The notes: a model not told the origin generated them from the letters alone. DNA of 64,000 bases from Thauera terpenica 58Eu (GCF_000443165.1 NZ_ATJV01000001.1:186001-250000); one strand, 5' to 3'. Positions 32,201 through 41,352 are shown, counted from the stretch's first letter. Made by a program: numbers and translations.

Positions 32201-34110
32201 AGCAGTCCATGTAACTCCGTCGTTCCCGTTCCCCATGAGGGGTTAGGAGTTCGGCGATTGGCCGGAAGAGTCGGCCGAGGGGGCGAGTTCCCGTTCCCCA
32301 TGAGGGGTTAGGAGTGGTCGTCGGCGCCTGCCTGAGGCAGCTCGCGCACCGTTCCCGTTCCCCATGAGGGGTTAGGAGTGGTCGTCGGCGCCTGCCTGAG
32401 GCAGCTCGCGCACCGTTCCCGTTCCCCATGAGGGGTTAGGAGCGCATCCACAGGTCGTAGCGGGCGATGGGCTCCATGCGTTCCCGCTCCCCATGAGGGG
32501 TTAGGAGACCATCAAAACCAAACTCGCCGCCGGCATCTACAAGTGTTCCCGTTCCCCATGAGGGGTTAGGAGAGCGTCGCATCAGCCGCAGGGGCATGCA
32601 CGGGCGCAGGTTCCCGTTCCCCATGAGGGGTTAGGAGCCGACGAAAGGGCGCGGCTACGACTCGCCTCACTGGCGTTCCCGTTCCCCATGAGGGGTTAGG
32701 AGGCCGACATTCAGCGCTTCGATGTCGTCGTCGCTCGTGTTCCCGTTCCCCATGAGGGGTTAGGAGTCGATCGCCCGCCGCACCGCCGGGCGCGCGCGCC
32801 GCTGTTCCCGTTCCCCATGAGGGGTTAGGAGGCCCGCCGGCGGTGCGGTACAGCTTGAGTTCCGTCCAGTTCCCGTTCCCCATGAGGGGTTAGGAGGATT
32901 GCGACTCCAAGTTGTTCTTGAACTCGAGCGTCGTTCCCGTTCCCCATGAGGGGTTAGGAGACCAGCGGACGCCCCTCGGCGTCCACCACGCGGCTGTGTT
33001 CCCGTTCCCCATGAGGGGTTAGGAGTGGACCCGGTTCAACCCAGACGTCGCGCGGATCAAGGTTCCCGTTCCCCATGAGGGGTTAGGAGTGTGCCGACTG
33101 CTGCTCTGCCGCGGCGCGGCGCATTGTTCCCGTTCCCCATGAGGGGTTAGGAGTGGGTCGGCTGCTGGCCCATGGCATGGAGCTGCATTGTTCCCGTTCC
33201 CCATGAGGGGTTAGGAGACGATTGCTGCGTCGGCGTGCAGGTCGGGTGCGGTGGTTCCCGTTCCCCATGAGGGGTTAGGAGAACTTCTACGCCTGGGACA
33301 TGCCCACGCGGGCGTACGGTTCCCGTTCCCCATGAGGGGTTAGGAGTCGTCCTCGGTGTGCTCTTCCCCGTCGAAGCCCTCGAGTTCCCGTTCCCCATGA
33401 GGGGTTAGGAGAAACTCGCGCCGCTCACAATGCCGCCTACGGCACAAGTTCCCGTTCCCCATGAGGGGTTAGGAGACCCTGTTTGCCGGTGGCGCCACAC
33501 CCGCCGTGGCTGTTCCCGTTCCCCATGAGGGGTTAGGAGTCGCCCTGATAGCCATGCGCACGCGCCACGCGCTGCGTTCCCGTTCCCCATGAGGGGTTAG
33601 GAGTTGGTCGTCCAGTCTCGCCGTGCCCACAGCTCCTTCTCGTTCCCGTTCCCCATGAGGGGTTAGGAGGCCGAGCAGCAGGGTTACAGGCTCGGCCGCA
33701 AGGCGTTCCCGTTCCCCATGAGGGGTTAGGAGTCGACGTGCACCGCGTAAGTCGCGCCGCGCCGTTGCGTTCCCGTTCCCCATGAGGGGTTAGGAGCTGC
33801 GGCCACCGACGCCGATCGGGACGGTTGGCGGCGTTCCCGTTCCCCATGAGGGGTTAGGAGGATCACGGCTGGCCTCGCTCGAATCGAGCGCAGGGAGTGT
33901 TCCCGTTCCCCATGAGGGGTTAGGAGAGCTTCATGGGTCGCCTCGGGGGTTCTGGTTGGGACGGTTCCCGTTCCCCATGAGGGGTTAGGAGTGCGGCGCG
34001 ACGGCCTCAGCGGCCGGCTTGTCCTGTTGTTCCCGTTCCCCATGAGGGGTTAGGAGGATCGCGCAGCGTCGTTCGTGGGTCGAGTCCCGCTCGTTCCCGT
34101 TCCCCATGAG
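26281..34110 (+). CRISPR. CRISPR array, 121 full repeats plus a truncated last repeat (121 spacers)
   Basis: The 28-base repeat starts GTTCCCGTTCCCC and ends GGTTAGGAG. The centre is a CCCC/GGGG stem with an ATGA loop. Stepping through by hand I count full repeats from 26281 to 34029, with periods of 63-67 (spacers 35-39), and a terminal one at 34093 that matches only its first 18 bases. Repeat 97 (32480) has one T-to-C change; I noticed no other variant. Leader-proximal end and direction follow from cas2 and the degenerate far end. After cutting by Cas6 the handle would be GTTAGGAG or one base shorter. The minus strand shows long LLTPHGERE/PNPSWGTGT frames that are only repeat translation. 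Confidence 0.97.
32315..32414 (+). repeat. Tandemly duplicated spacer (spacers 94 and 95)
   Basis: The two 36-base spacers at 32315-32350 and 32379-32414 are identical, both beginning TGGTCGTCGGCG and ending GCTCGCGCACC, with one repeat between them. This is a 64-base spacer-repeat unit duplicated in place. Confidence 0.97.
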
Positions 34111-34534
34111 AGCCGGATACCCGGGAAAACCTTGAGCACGTCGGGTCCATACCGGAGCGGCTTCCCCACACCTCCACCCCTGATCAGGGTTAGCCGCAAC
34201 ACCACATCAATTGTGCTACGCAGCACCTGGCCGTAACGCCGAAACAGCCGCCCAGATCACGCAGAACAAGCCTTGCTGACCCCCCACCTCAAGCATCTAA
34301 CATTTTTTACCGCACTGCAGCACCCGCAGCAGGCAGCGCCGCCCCGCAGCAGCGCGCGCCTGCGCTGCGTTTATGTGCAGAATACGCAAGCTTTTGTCCC
34401 ATTCGCGACCATCGCGGGGGTGACAAGGGGAAGAAGGGGCGCCACCAATACGGTGCCGACGAGGGGAGACAAGACCTCGCAGATGCAGCAGAAAACAACA
34501 TCAGCCATCACTTGCATTCGTCGGAGGATCAAGC
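34111..34534. other. Intergenic stretch between CRISPR array and livK
   Basis: 424 bases without a credible gene. It holds a short dyad (CCCTGATCAGGG, 34178-34189) framed by GCGGCT and AGCCGC, a GTGCT/AGCAC inverted repeat at 34213-34226, and a T-run (CATTTTTTACC). The livK promoter must lie here, but no convincing -35/-10 or sigma-54 site could be picked. No integrase attachment site or tRNA was seen. Confidence 0.5.
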
Positions 34535-35650
34535 ATGAAGCACAGCATCGTTGCACTCGCGATCATGAGCGTCGGACTGGGCGCGGCCCAGGCGCAGGAC
34601 GTCGTCAAACTGGGCAATGCGGCGCCGCTGACCGGCACCATTTCGCACCTGGGCAAGGACCTGGAGAACGGCAGCCGCATGGCGGTCGATGCGATCAATG
34701 CCCAGGGCGGCGCCGACATCGGCGGCAAGAAGGTGAAGTTCGAGCTCATCGGCGAGGATGACCAGGCTGACCCGCGCACCGGCACCACGGTGGCGCAGCG
34801 GCTGGTGGATGCGGGGGTGAAGGGGGTGATCGGGCACCTGAACTCGGGCACCTCGATTCCGGCATCGCGCATCTATGATCAGGGCGGGGTGCCGCAGATT
34901 TCGCCGGCGTCGACCAACCCCAAGCTGACCCAACAGAAATTCCCGGGCGTGTTCCGCACCATTGCCAACGACGTGCAGCAGGGCGGTGCGCTGGGCAACT
35001 TTGCGGTGAAGACGCTGAGCGCCAGGAAGGTGGCGATCATCGACGACCGCACGTCCTACGGCCAGGGCCTGGCCGACGAGACCGAAAAGGCAGTGAAGGC
35101 GGCAGGGGCGCAGGTGGTTGCGCGTGAATTCACCACCGACAAGGCGACCGACTTCAACGCCATCCTGACCAAGATCCGCGCCACCGCACCTGATGTGGTG
35201 TTCTTCGGCGGCATGGATGCCCAGGCCGGCCCGATGCTGCGCCAGATCAAGCAGTTGGGCATCAACACCCAGTTCCTCACCGGTGACGGTGGCTGCAGCC
35301 CGGAGATGATCAAGCTCGCGGGCGACGCCATCAACTCGAACACCTATTGTTCGATGGCCGGCCTGCCGCTGGACAAGATGCCGGGTGGCGCCAAGTTCCG
35401 CGCCGACTACAAGGCGCGCTTCAATGGCGAGGTGCAGCTCTACGCCCCCTATGCCTACGATGCGGCGATGGCGATCGTGAAGGCGATGGAGAAAGCCGGC
35501 TCGGTCGAGCCCGCCAAGTACCTGCCCGAGCTCAAGACCATCAACTTCGAAGGCGTCACCGGCAACGTCGCCTTCGACGCCCAGGGCGACATCAAGGAAG
35601 GCGCGGTGACCATGTACCAGTTCAAGGACGGCGCCTGGCTGGCGCTGTAA
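34535..35650 (+). CDS. livK: Branched-chain amino acid ABC transporter, periplasmic binding protein
   Basis: 371 residues with a Sec signal peptide (MKHSIVALAIMSVGLGAAQAQ) and the two-lobe LivK fold: KLGNAAPLTGTISHLGKDLENGSRMAVDAIN near the N-terminus, GHLNSGTSIPAS (about 108), and a C-terminal EGVTGNVAFDAQGDIKEGAVTMYQ. It binds leucine, isoleucine, valine or related substrates for the permease encoded next. Ribosome site TCGGAGGATCAAGC. A broken paralogue lies on the far side of the CRISPR island (15020-15331). A hairpin after the stop probably lets livK be expressed more strongly than livHMGF. Confidence 0.93.
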   Translation: MKHSIVALAIMSVGLGAAQAQDVVKLGNAAPLTGTISHLGKDLENGSRMAVDAINAQGGADIGGKKVKFELIGEDDQADPRTGTTVAQRLVDAGVKGVIGHLNSGTSIPASRIYDQGGVPQISPASTNPKLTQQKFPGVFRTIANDVQQGGALGNFAVKTLSARKVAIIDDRTSYGQGLADETEKAVKAAGAQVVAREFTTDKATDFNAILTKIRATAPDVVFFGGMDAQAGPMLRQIKQLGINTQFLTGDGGCSPEMIKLAGDAINSNTYCSMAGLPLDKMPGGAKFRADYKARFNGEVQLYAPYAYDAAMAIVKAMEKAGSVEPAKYLPELKTINFEGVTGNVAFDAQGDIKEGAVTMYQFKDGAWLAL

Positions 35651-35677
35651 GCGCCCTGTCTGCTCTGTCCCAAAACA

Positions 35678-35700
35678 CCCTCACGCCCACGGCGTGAGGG
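35678..35700 (+). terminator. Hairpin between livK and livH
   Basis: CCCTCACGCC pairs with GGCGTGAGGG around a three-base CAC loop, 28 bases after livK and 113 before livH. No T-run follows. Partial termination or protection of the livK mRNA end is usual at this place in such operons. Confidence 0.6.
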
Positions 35701-35813
35701 GCAAGGCCTGCGGGTTGTGTCACCGCCAGCCGGTACACCCTGCTCCTCCAAGCCGTACGCCCCCATGGGCCGTGCGGGCCACTCCGACCTCCTTTCGGTG
35801 CTAAAAGCTCAAA

Positions 35814-36746
35814 ATGGAAACCCTCATCCAGCAACTCATCAATGGCCTGGTGATCGGCAGCGTGTATGCGCTCATCGCGCTCGGCTACACGATGGTGTAC
35901 GGCATTCTCGGCCTCATCAACTTCGCCCACGGCGACGTGCTGATGGTGGGCGCGCTGACCGCCTTGCAGACCATGCTGTTCCTGATGGGCGTGGCGCCCG
36001 GGCTGTCGCCGATCTACATGCTGACGATCGCGCTCATGGTGGCGATCCCGGTGTGCATGACGCTGGGCTTCCTGATGGAGCGGCTGGCCTACCGACGGCT
36101 GCGCAACGCACCCCGCCTGGCGCCGCTGATCACCGCGATCGGCATGTCCTTCTTGCTGCAGACGGTGGCGATGATCATCTGGGGGCGCAACTACCACACC
36201 TTTCCGCAGCTCATCTCCACCACGCCGCTGGAGCCGATCGCGGGCGTGTTCATCACCCCGGTGCAGGTGGTGATCATCATTGCCTCGGCGGCGATCATGA
36301 TCGGCCTGTCGCTGCTGGTGACGCGCAGCAAGATCGGCCGCGCCATGCGCGCCACCGCCGAGAACCACCGCGTCGCCAGCCTGATGGGCGTCGACACCAA
36401 CGCTGTGATCGCCTTCACCTTCGTCGTCGGTGCGGCGCTGGCCGCCATCGCCGGCGTGATGTTCGCCAGCAACTACGGCATTGCCCACTATGGCATGGGC
36501 TTCATGCCCGGCCTCAAGGCCTTCACCGCGGCGGTGCTGGGCGGCATCGGCAACCTGGGCGGGGCCATGCTCGGGGGCATCGTGCTCGGCCTGGTCGAGT
36601 CCTTCGGCGCGGGCTACATCGAACACCTGAGCTTCGGCTTTCTGAACTCGTCCTATCAGGACATCTTCGCCTTCATCATTCTGGGCCTGGTGCTGATCTT
36701 CAAGCCCACCGGACTGCTCGGCGAGCGCGTGTCGGACCGGGCATAA
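35814..36746 (+). CDS. livH: Branched-chain amino acid ABC transporter permease LivH
   Basis: 310-residue inner-membrane permease. It opens METLIQQLINGLVIGSVYALIALGYTMVYGILGLINFAHGD, the standard LivH start, and has about eight membrane helices. The cytoplasmic coupling region is TRSKIGRAMRATAENHRVASLMGVD (about 162-186), and KAFTAAVLGGIGNLGGAMLGG follows near residue 237. It pairs with LivM. livM begins 15 bases after its stop, with AAGGAGG between them. Confidence 0.94.
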   Translation: METLIQQLINGLVIGSVYALIALGYTMVYGILGLINFAHGDVLMVGALTALQTMLFLMGVAPGLSPIYMLTIALMVAIPVCMTLGFLMERLAYRRLRNAPRLAPLITAIGMSFLLQTVAMIIWGRNYHTFPQLISTTPLEPIAGVFITPVQVVIIIASAAIMIGLSLLVTRSKIGRAMRATAENHRVASLMGVDTNAVIAFTFVVGAALAAIAGVMFASNYGIAHYGMGFMPGLKAFTAAVLGGIGNLGGAMLGGIVLGLVESFGAGYIEHLSFGFLNSSYQDIFAFIILGLVLIFKPTGLLGERVSDRA

Positions 36747-36761
36747 GGAGGCCGGACGCTC

Positions 36762-37859
36762 ATGAATGAACTCGTCTCCGCCGTGCCCTGGCTGGGCAAG
36801 CGCAACCCGATGGCGGCGCGCTGGCTGATCATCATCATCGCCCTCGTGGCGCCCCTCATCGCCTGGCAGTTTGGCCGCAGCTGGGTGCGCATCCTCGACT
36901 TTGCCCTGCTCTACATGATGCTGGCGCTGGGCCTGAACCTGGTGGTGGGCTTTGCCGGCCTGCTCGACCTAGGCTACATCGCCTTCTACGCGGTCGGGGC
37001 CTACGCCTTCGCGTTTCTGGCCTCGCCCCACTTCGACGTCCACATGCCGTTCTGGATCGTGCTGCCGCTGGCGGCGGGCTTCGCGGCACTGGCGGGCATC
37101 ATGCTGGGCTTTCCGGTCTTGCGATTACGCGGCGATTATCTCGCCATCGTCACCCTGGGCTTCGGCGAGATCGTGCGCATCTTCCTTCTCAACCTGAACT
37201 ACCCGATCAACATCACCAACGGGCCGCAGGGCATCAACATGATCGATCCGATCAACCTGTTCGGCTGGGATCTGTCGCGCAACCTGCAGATCACCGAAAA
37301 CTTCTCGATCAACTCATTGTTCCTGTACTACTACTTCTTCCTGCTGTGCGTGGCAGGCTCGATCCTGTTCGTGCAGCGCCTGCAGATCTCGCGCATTGGC
37401 CGCGCCTGGGCGGCGATGCGCGACGACGAGCTCGCCGCCAAGGCCATCGGCATCAACACGCGCAACATGAAGCTGCTGGCGTTTTCGCTCGGCGCCACCT
37501 TTGGCGGCGTGGCGGGCGCGCTGTTCGGCGCCTTCCAGGGCTTTGTCAGCCCTGAGAGCTTCAGCCTGATGGAATCGATCGCGGTGCTGACCATGGTGGT
37601 GTTCGGCGGCATGGGCAACATCGCCGGCGCCATCGTCGGTGCCTTCGTGCTCGCCCTGCTGCCCGAGATCCTGCGTGACGTGGCCGTGCCCATGCAGCAG
37701 ACCCTGTTCGGCACCGTGATCCTCGACCCCGAGGTGCTGCGCATGCTGCTGCTGTCGCTGGCCATGATCCTGATGATGTTGCTGCGCCCCTCGGGGCTGA
37801 TCCCCGCGCGCGCACGCTACGCCCACGCCGAGAACATGAAGCGGGAGGGCGCACAGTGA
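36762..37859 (+). CDS. livM: Branched-chain amino acid ABC transporter permease LivM
   Basis: 365-residue inner-membrane permease. The typical block LALGLNLVVGFAGLLDLGYIAFYAVGAYA lies at about 50-79, the LivM loop LRLRGDYLAIVTLGFGEIVRI at about 120, the coupling segment RIGRAWAAMRDDELAAKAIGIN at about 210, and VFGGMGNIAGAIVGA near 280. Eight to ten membrane helices are expected. The stop overlaps the GTG start of livG. Confidence 0.94.
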   Translation: MNELVSAVPWLGKRNPMAARWLIIIIALVAPLIAWQFGRSWVRILDFALLYMMLALGLNLVVGFAGLLDLGYIAFYAVGAYAFAFLASPHFDVHMPFWIVLPLAAGFAALAGIMLGFPVLRLRGDYLAIVTLGFGEIVRIFLLNLNYPINITNGPQGINMIDPINLFGWDLSRNLQITENFSINSLFLYYYFFLLCVAGSILFVQRLQISRIGRAWAAMRDDELAAKAIGINTRNMKLLAFSLGATFGGVAGALFGAFQGFVSPESFSLMESIAVLTMVVFGGMGNIAGAIVGAFVLALLPEILRDVAVPMQQTLFGTVILDPEVLRMLLLSLAMILMMLLRPSGLIPARARYAHAENMKREGAQ

Positions 37860-38629
37860 TCACCTTGCTCGAAGCCCGCAACATCGGCAAACGCTTCGGC
37901 GGCCTGCACGCGCTGACCGAGGTCTCGCTCACCATCCACAAGGGTGAGGTCTACGGCCTGATCGGCCCCAACGGCGCCGGCAAGACCACATTCTTCAACG
38001 TGCTCACCGGCTCCTACACGCCCGACGGTGGCGAGTTCGTGTTCAACGGCAGCGAGCTGCCCAGCGGCAAGCCGCACAAGATCGTCGGCCGTGGCATCGC
38101 CCGCACCTTCCAGAACATCCGCCTGTTTCGCGACCTCACCGCACTCGAGAACGTCATGGCCGGCCACCACATCCGCACCAAGGCGGGGGTGTGGGGCGTG
38201 CTGACGCAAAACCGCTTCACCCGCGAAGAAGAGCGCCTCACCACCCAGCGCGCCAACGAACTGCTCGACTACGTGGGCATCGGCCACTTTGCCGAGGTGG
38301 TGTCGAAGAACCTGTCCTACGGCGACCAGCGCCGGCTGGAGATTGCACGCGCGCTGGCCACCGAGCCGCAACTGCTGGCGCTGGACGAGCCCGCGGCCGG
38401 CATGAACGCTACCGAAACCGGCCAGCTCAAGCTACTGATCGAGCAGATCCGCCGCGACGGCATCACCGTGATGCTGATCGAGCACGACGTGAAGCTGGTG
38501 ATGGGCTTGTGCGACCGCGTCGCGGTGCTCGATTTCGGCAAGAAGATCGCCGAGGACATACCCACCGTGGTGCAGAAGGACGAAGCGGTGATCGCCGCCT
38601 ATCTGGGTGGAGGCAAGCATGCAGACTAA
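37856..38629 (+). CDS. livG: Branched-chain amino acid ABC transporter ATPase LivG
   Basis: 257 residues beginning with GTG inside the livM stop (GTGA). Walker A is GPNGAGKTT (about 39), the ABC signature LSYGDQRRLEIARAL (about 155), and Walker B LLALDEPAAGMN. It has the long LivG-type loop between Walker A and signature (RTFQNIRLFRDLTALENVMAGHH). It powers the LivHM permease as a heterodimer with LivF. Confidence 0.95.
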   Translation: MITLLEARNIGKRFGGLHALTEVSLTIHKGEVYGLIGPNGAGKTTFFNVLTGSYTPDGGEFVFNGSELPSGKPHKIVGRGIARTFQNIRLFRDLTALENVMAGHHIRTKAGVWGVLTQNRFTREEERLTTQRANELLDYVGIGHFAEVVSKNLSYGDQRRLEIARALATEPQLLALDEPAAGMNATETGQLKLLIEQIRRDGITVMLIEHDVKLVMGLCDRVAVLDFGKKIAEDIPTVVQKDEAVIAAYLGGGKHAD

Positions 38630-39353
38630 GCCCGGCTCTCCCCTGCTGAAGTTGCAGAACCTGCAGATTTCCTACGGCGGCATCCAGGCCGTGAAGGGCA
38701 TCGACCTCGAGTTGTGGGCGGGCGAACTGGTGTGCCTGATCGGCGCCAACGGCGCCGGCAAGACCACCACGCTCAACGCCATTGCCGGCGTGCAGCCGAT
38801 TGCCGGCGGCGACATCCTCTACGCCGGCGACACGATCAACGTCCTGCCGGCACACAAGCGCCTGCGTCGCGGCGTGGCGCTGGTGCCCGAGGGGCGCGGC
38901 ATCTTCACCCGCCTGACGGTGGAAGAGAACCTGCGCATGGGCGCCTACTCACGCAACGACAAGGCCGGCATCGAAGCCGACCTCGAGCGCGTGTACACCA
39001 TGCTGCCGCGTATCAAGGAACGTCTGCCCCAGGTGGCTGGCACGCTGTCGGGCGGCGAACAGCAGATGGTGGCAATCGGCCGCGCGCTGCTGTCGCGGCC
39101 CAAATTGCTGCTGCTCGATGAGCCGTCGATGGGCCTGGCGCCGCTGGTGGTGGAAAAGATCTTCGAGGTCGTGCAGTCGGTGGCGAAAGAAGGGGTGACC
39201 ATCCTGCTGGTGGAGCAAAATGCCAACCTGGCGCTGGAGTTTGCCCAGCGCGGCTATGTGATGGAATCGGGCAGGATCACGCTCACCGGCAGTGGCGACG
39301 AGCTGCTCGCCAACCCCAAGGTGCGCGAAGCCTATCTCGGCGAGATGGTGTGA
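38619..39353 (+). CDS. livF: Branched-chain amino acid ABC transporter ATPase LivF
   Basis: 244 residues from the ATG at 38619, 11 bases inside livG, with GGTGGAGG as ribosome site; an in-frame GTG at 38607 is less likely. Walker A is GANGAGKTTT (about 42), the signature LSGGEQQMVAIGRAL (about 140), Walker B LLLLDEPSMGLAP. PEGRGIFTRLTVEENLRMGAY is the usual LivF switch region. Partner of LivG. Confidence 0.95.
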   Translation: MQTKPGSPLLKLQNLQISYGGIQAVKGIDLELWAGELVCLIGANGAGKTTTLNAIAGVQPIAGGDILYAGDTINVLPAHKRLRRGVALVPEGRGIFTRLTVEENLRMGAYSRNDKAGIEADLERVYTMLPRIKERLPQVAGTLSGGEQQMVAIGRALLSRPKLLLLDEPSMGLAPLVVEKIFEVVQSVAKEGVTILLVEQNANLALEFAQRGYVMESGRITLTGSGDELLANPKVREAYLGEMV

Positions 39354-39391
39354 AGGCCGTGCCCGAATTCCGCGCCCAAGGAGAACAAGAC

Positions 39392-39784
39392 ATGAAGCAG
39401 ATCACCCCCACCGAGGCGTACGCCTTCCTGCAGGCGAACCCCAGCGCGCTGCTGATCGATGTGCGCAGCGAGATCGAATACCTGTTCGTCGGCCACCCCG
39501 TCGGCGCCATCCACGTGTCGTGGAACGACGGCCCCGACTGGGAGGTGAACCCACACTTTGTGGGCGAAGTCCGCAAGCTGGTGGGCAACGGCGACCAGCG
39601 CCCCATCCTGCTCATCTGCCGCTCGGGCAACCGCTCCGAGACCGCCGGCCAGGCCTTGATCGACGCCGGCTTTGGACAGGTGTTCAACGTCCAGCATGGC
39701 TTCGAGGGCGATCTCGACGACAACCACCATCGCAATTCGCTCAGCGGCTGGCGCTTCGACGGCCTGCCCTGGCAGCAGTGCTGA
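39392..39784 (+). CDS. Rhodanese-domain protein
   Basis: 130 residues, one rhodanese domain: ALLIDVRSEIEYLFVGHPVGAIHV, then the active-site loop LLICRSGNRSETAGQAL with catalytic Cys at about residue 74. It moves sulfane sulfur between donors and thiols in the cytoplasm; physiological substrate unknown. It is 38 bases behind livF with its own AAGGAG site and could be the last gene of the liv transcript. An upstream in-frame GTG at 39350 is not favoured. Confidence 0.88.
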   Translation: MKQITPTEAYAFLQANPSALLIDVRSEIEYLFVGHPVGAIHVSWNDGPDWEVNPHFVGEVRKLVGNGDQRPILLICRSGNRSETAGQALIDAGFGQVFNVQHGFEGDLDDNHHRNSLSGWRFDGLPWQQC

Positions 39785-39788
39785 GGCC

Positions 39789-41288
39789 TCAGCGTCCGTC
39801 CAGGCTGCGCCGGTACTGGATGGCCTCGGCCACCTGCGCCACACCCGGCTGCGCCACCCCCGCCATGTCGGCCAGCGTGCGCGCCACGCGCAGGATGCGG
39901 TGATAAGCGCGCGCCGACAGATCGAGGCGCGTCATCGCCTGTTGCAGCAGACCTGCCCCCGCGCGATCGGGCACGCAGTAGCGCTCGACCGCGCGGCTGT
40001 CCAGACGGGCGTTGAGCATGCCCTGGCGTTCGGCCTGGGAGGCACGCGCCAGCACCACGCGCGCGCGAACCTCGGCCGAGGACGCTGCCGGCGCAGTGGA
40101 AGTGAGCTCTTCATGGGCCAGCACCGGCACCTCCACCACCAGGTCGATGCGATCCAGTAGCGGCCCCGACAATCGCCCCCGATACCGTGCCACCTGCTCT
40201 GGCGAGCACCGACAAGCCTTGCGTGGATGGCCGGAATAGCCACAGGGACAGGGGTTCATCGCCGCGACCAATTGAAAGCGCGCCGGGAAGTCCGCTCGCC
40301 GGCGCGCACGTGAGACGCTGATATGGCCGGTTTCCAGCGGCTCACGCAGGGATTCGAGCACCCGCCGGTCAAACTCGGGGAGCTCGTCCAAAAATAAAAC
40401 TCCGTTATGAGCGAGCGAAATCTCACCTGGCCGCGGGTTTGCGCCGCCCCCCACCAGCGCCGCCGCCGACGCCGAGTGGTGTGGCCCCCGGAACGGCCGC
40501 TGCGCCCAGCGCGTGGCGTCGAAGCTGCCGTCCAGCGAGCACACCGCCGCCGTCTCCAGCGCCTCGGCTTCGGACATCGGTGGCAGCAGTCCGGGCAAGC
40601 GCTGCGCCAGCATGGACTTGCCCGTGCCCGGCGGCCCGAACAGCAGCAGCGAATGCGACCCGGCGGCCGCCACCTCCAGCGCTCGTCGCGCCTGCAACTG
40701 GCCGCGCACATCGGCCAGATCCGGCCCCGTCGGCGCGATCGCCTGCGGTGCGGTGCACGGCTGTGGCTCGAGTGCGCTGTGACCGTTCAGATGCGCGGCC
40801 ACCGCGCACAGACTGCTTGCCGGCAACACCGTGGCATCACGCGCCAGTGCAGCCTCGGGCGCATTGGCCAGCGCCACCACCACACCGCGTTGCGCCCGCC
40901 CCGCGGCCAGCGCCACCGCCAGCACGCCGCGCACCGCGCGCAGCTCACCATTCAGCGACAGCTCGCCGCAAAATTCCAGACCATCCAGGAGTTTGGCCGC
41001 GACCTGTCCCGATGCCACCAGAATGCCCAGCGCAATGGCCAGGTCGAAGCGCCCGCCTTCCTTGGGCAGATCGGCGGGCGCCAGGTTGACGGTGATGCGC
41101 CGCTGCGGGAATTCAAACTGCGAGGTCTGCAGCGCGGCGCGCACGCGGTCGCGCGCCTCGCGCACTTCGGTATCGGGCAGCCCTACCAGGCTGAAGGCAG
41201 GCAGGCCGTTGGCCAGATGCACCTCGACCGTGACCTCGGGCGCATCAAGGCCGACGAGCGCGCGGCTGCGCACGAGCGCAAGAGACAT
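39789..41288 (-). CDS. comM: YifB/ComM-family AAA ATPase (Mg-chelatase-like)
   Basis: 499 residues. The N-terminal ChlI/Lon-protease-like domain starts MSLALVRSRALVGLDAPEVTVEVHLANGLPAFSLVGLPDTEVREARDRVRAAL. The AAA module has Walker A FGPPGTGKS (about 217) and Walker B LFLDELPEF (about 300). A Cys-containing insert, NPCPCGYSGHPRKACRCSPEQ, lies at about 350, and the Mg-chelatase C-terminal domain ends the protein. In competent bacteria ComM is a branch-migration helicase that widens recombination tracts after DNA uptake. Converges with the rhodanese gene. Confidence 0.92.
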   Translation of the reverse strand: MSLALVRSRALVGLDAPEVTVEVHLANGLPAFSLVGLPDTEVREARDRVRAALQTSQFEFPQRRITVNLAPADLPKEGGRFDLAIALGILVASGQVAAKLLDGLEFCGELSLNGELRAVRGVLAVALAAGRAQRGVVVALANAPEAALARDATVLPASSLCAVAAHLNGHSALEPQPCTAPQAIAPTGPDLADVRGQLQARRALEVAAAGSHSLLLFGPPGTGKSMLAQRLPGLLPPMSEAEALETAAVCSLDGSFDATRWAQRPFRGPHHSASAAALVGGGANPRPGEISLAHNGVLFLDELPEFDRRVLESLREPLETGHISVSRARRRADFPARFQLVAAMNPCPCGYSGHPRKACRCSPEQVARYRGRLSGPLLDRIDLVVEVPVLAHEELTSTAPAASSAEVRARVVLARASQAERQGMLNARLDSRAVERYCVPDRAGAGLLQQAMTRLDLSARAYHRILRVARTLADMAGVAQPGVAQVAEAIQYRRSLDGR

Positions 41289-41352
41289 GCGGTTCTCCGG
41301 ACTGGGCAGAGCGCCAGTCTAGCGGACAACGCATCGATGACAAACAGATAAA

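Noticed and set aside
32767-32932. Reverse-complement similarity between spacers 102 and 103
   Set aside because: Only a 12-base GC-rich word (CCGGCGGTGCGG) is shared on opposite strands; chance is plausible in sequence of this composition.
26281-34110. Chain of minus-strand open frames with LLTPHGERE, PNPSWGTGT and MGNGN repeats
   Set aside because: They are translations of the CRISPR repeat in three frames with random spacer sequence between; no ribosome sites and no family resemblance.
34111-34534. tRNA or integrase attachment site at the array end
   Set aside because: No cloverleaf, no CCA end and no duplicated flank matching 15.3-16.0 kb could be seen.
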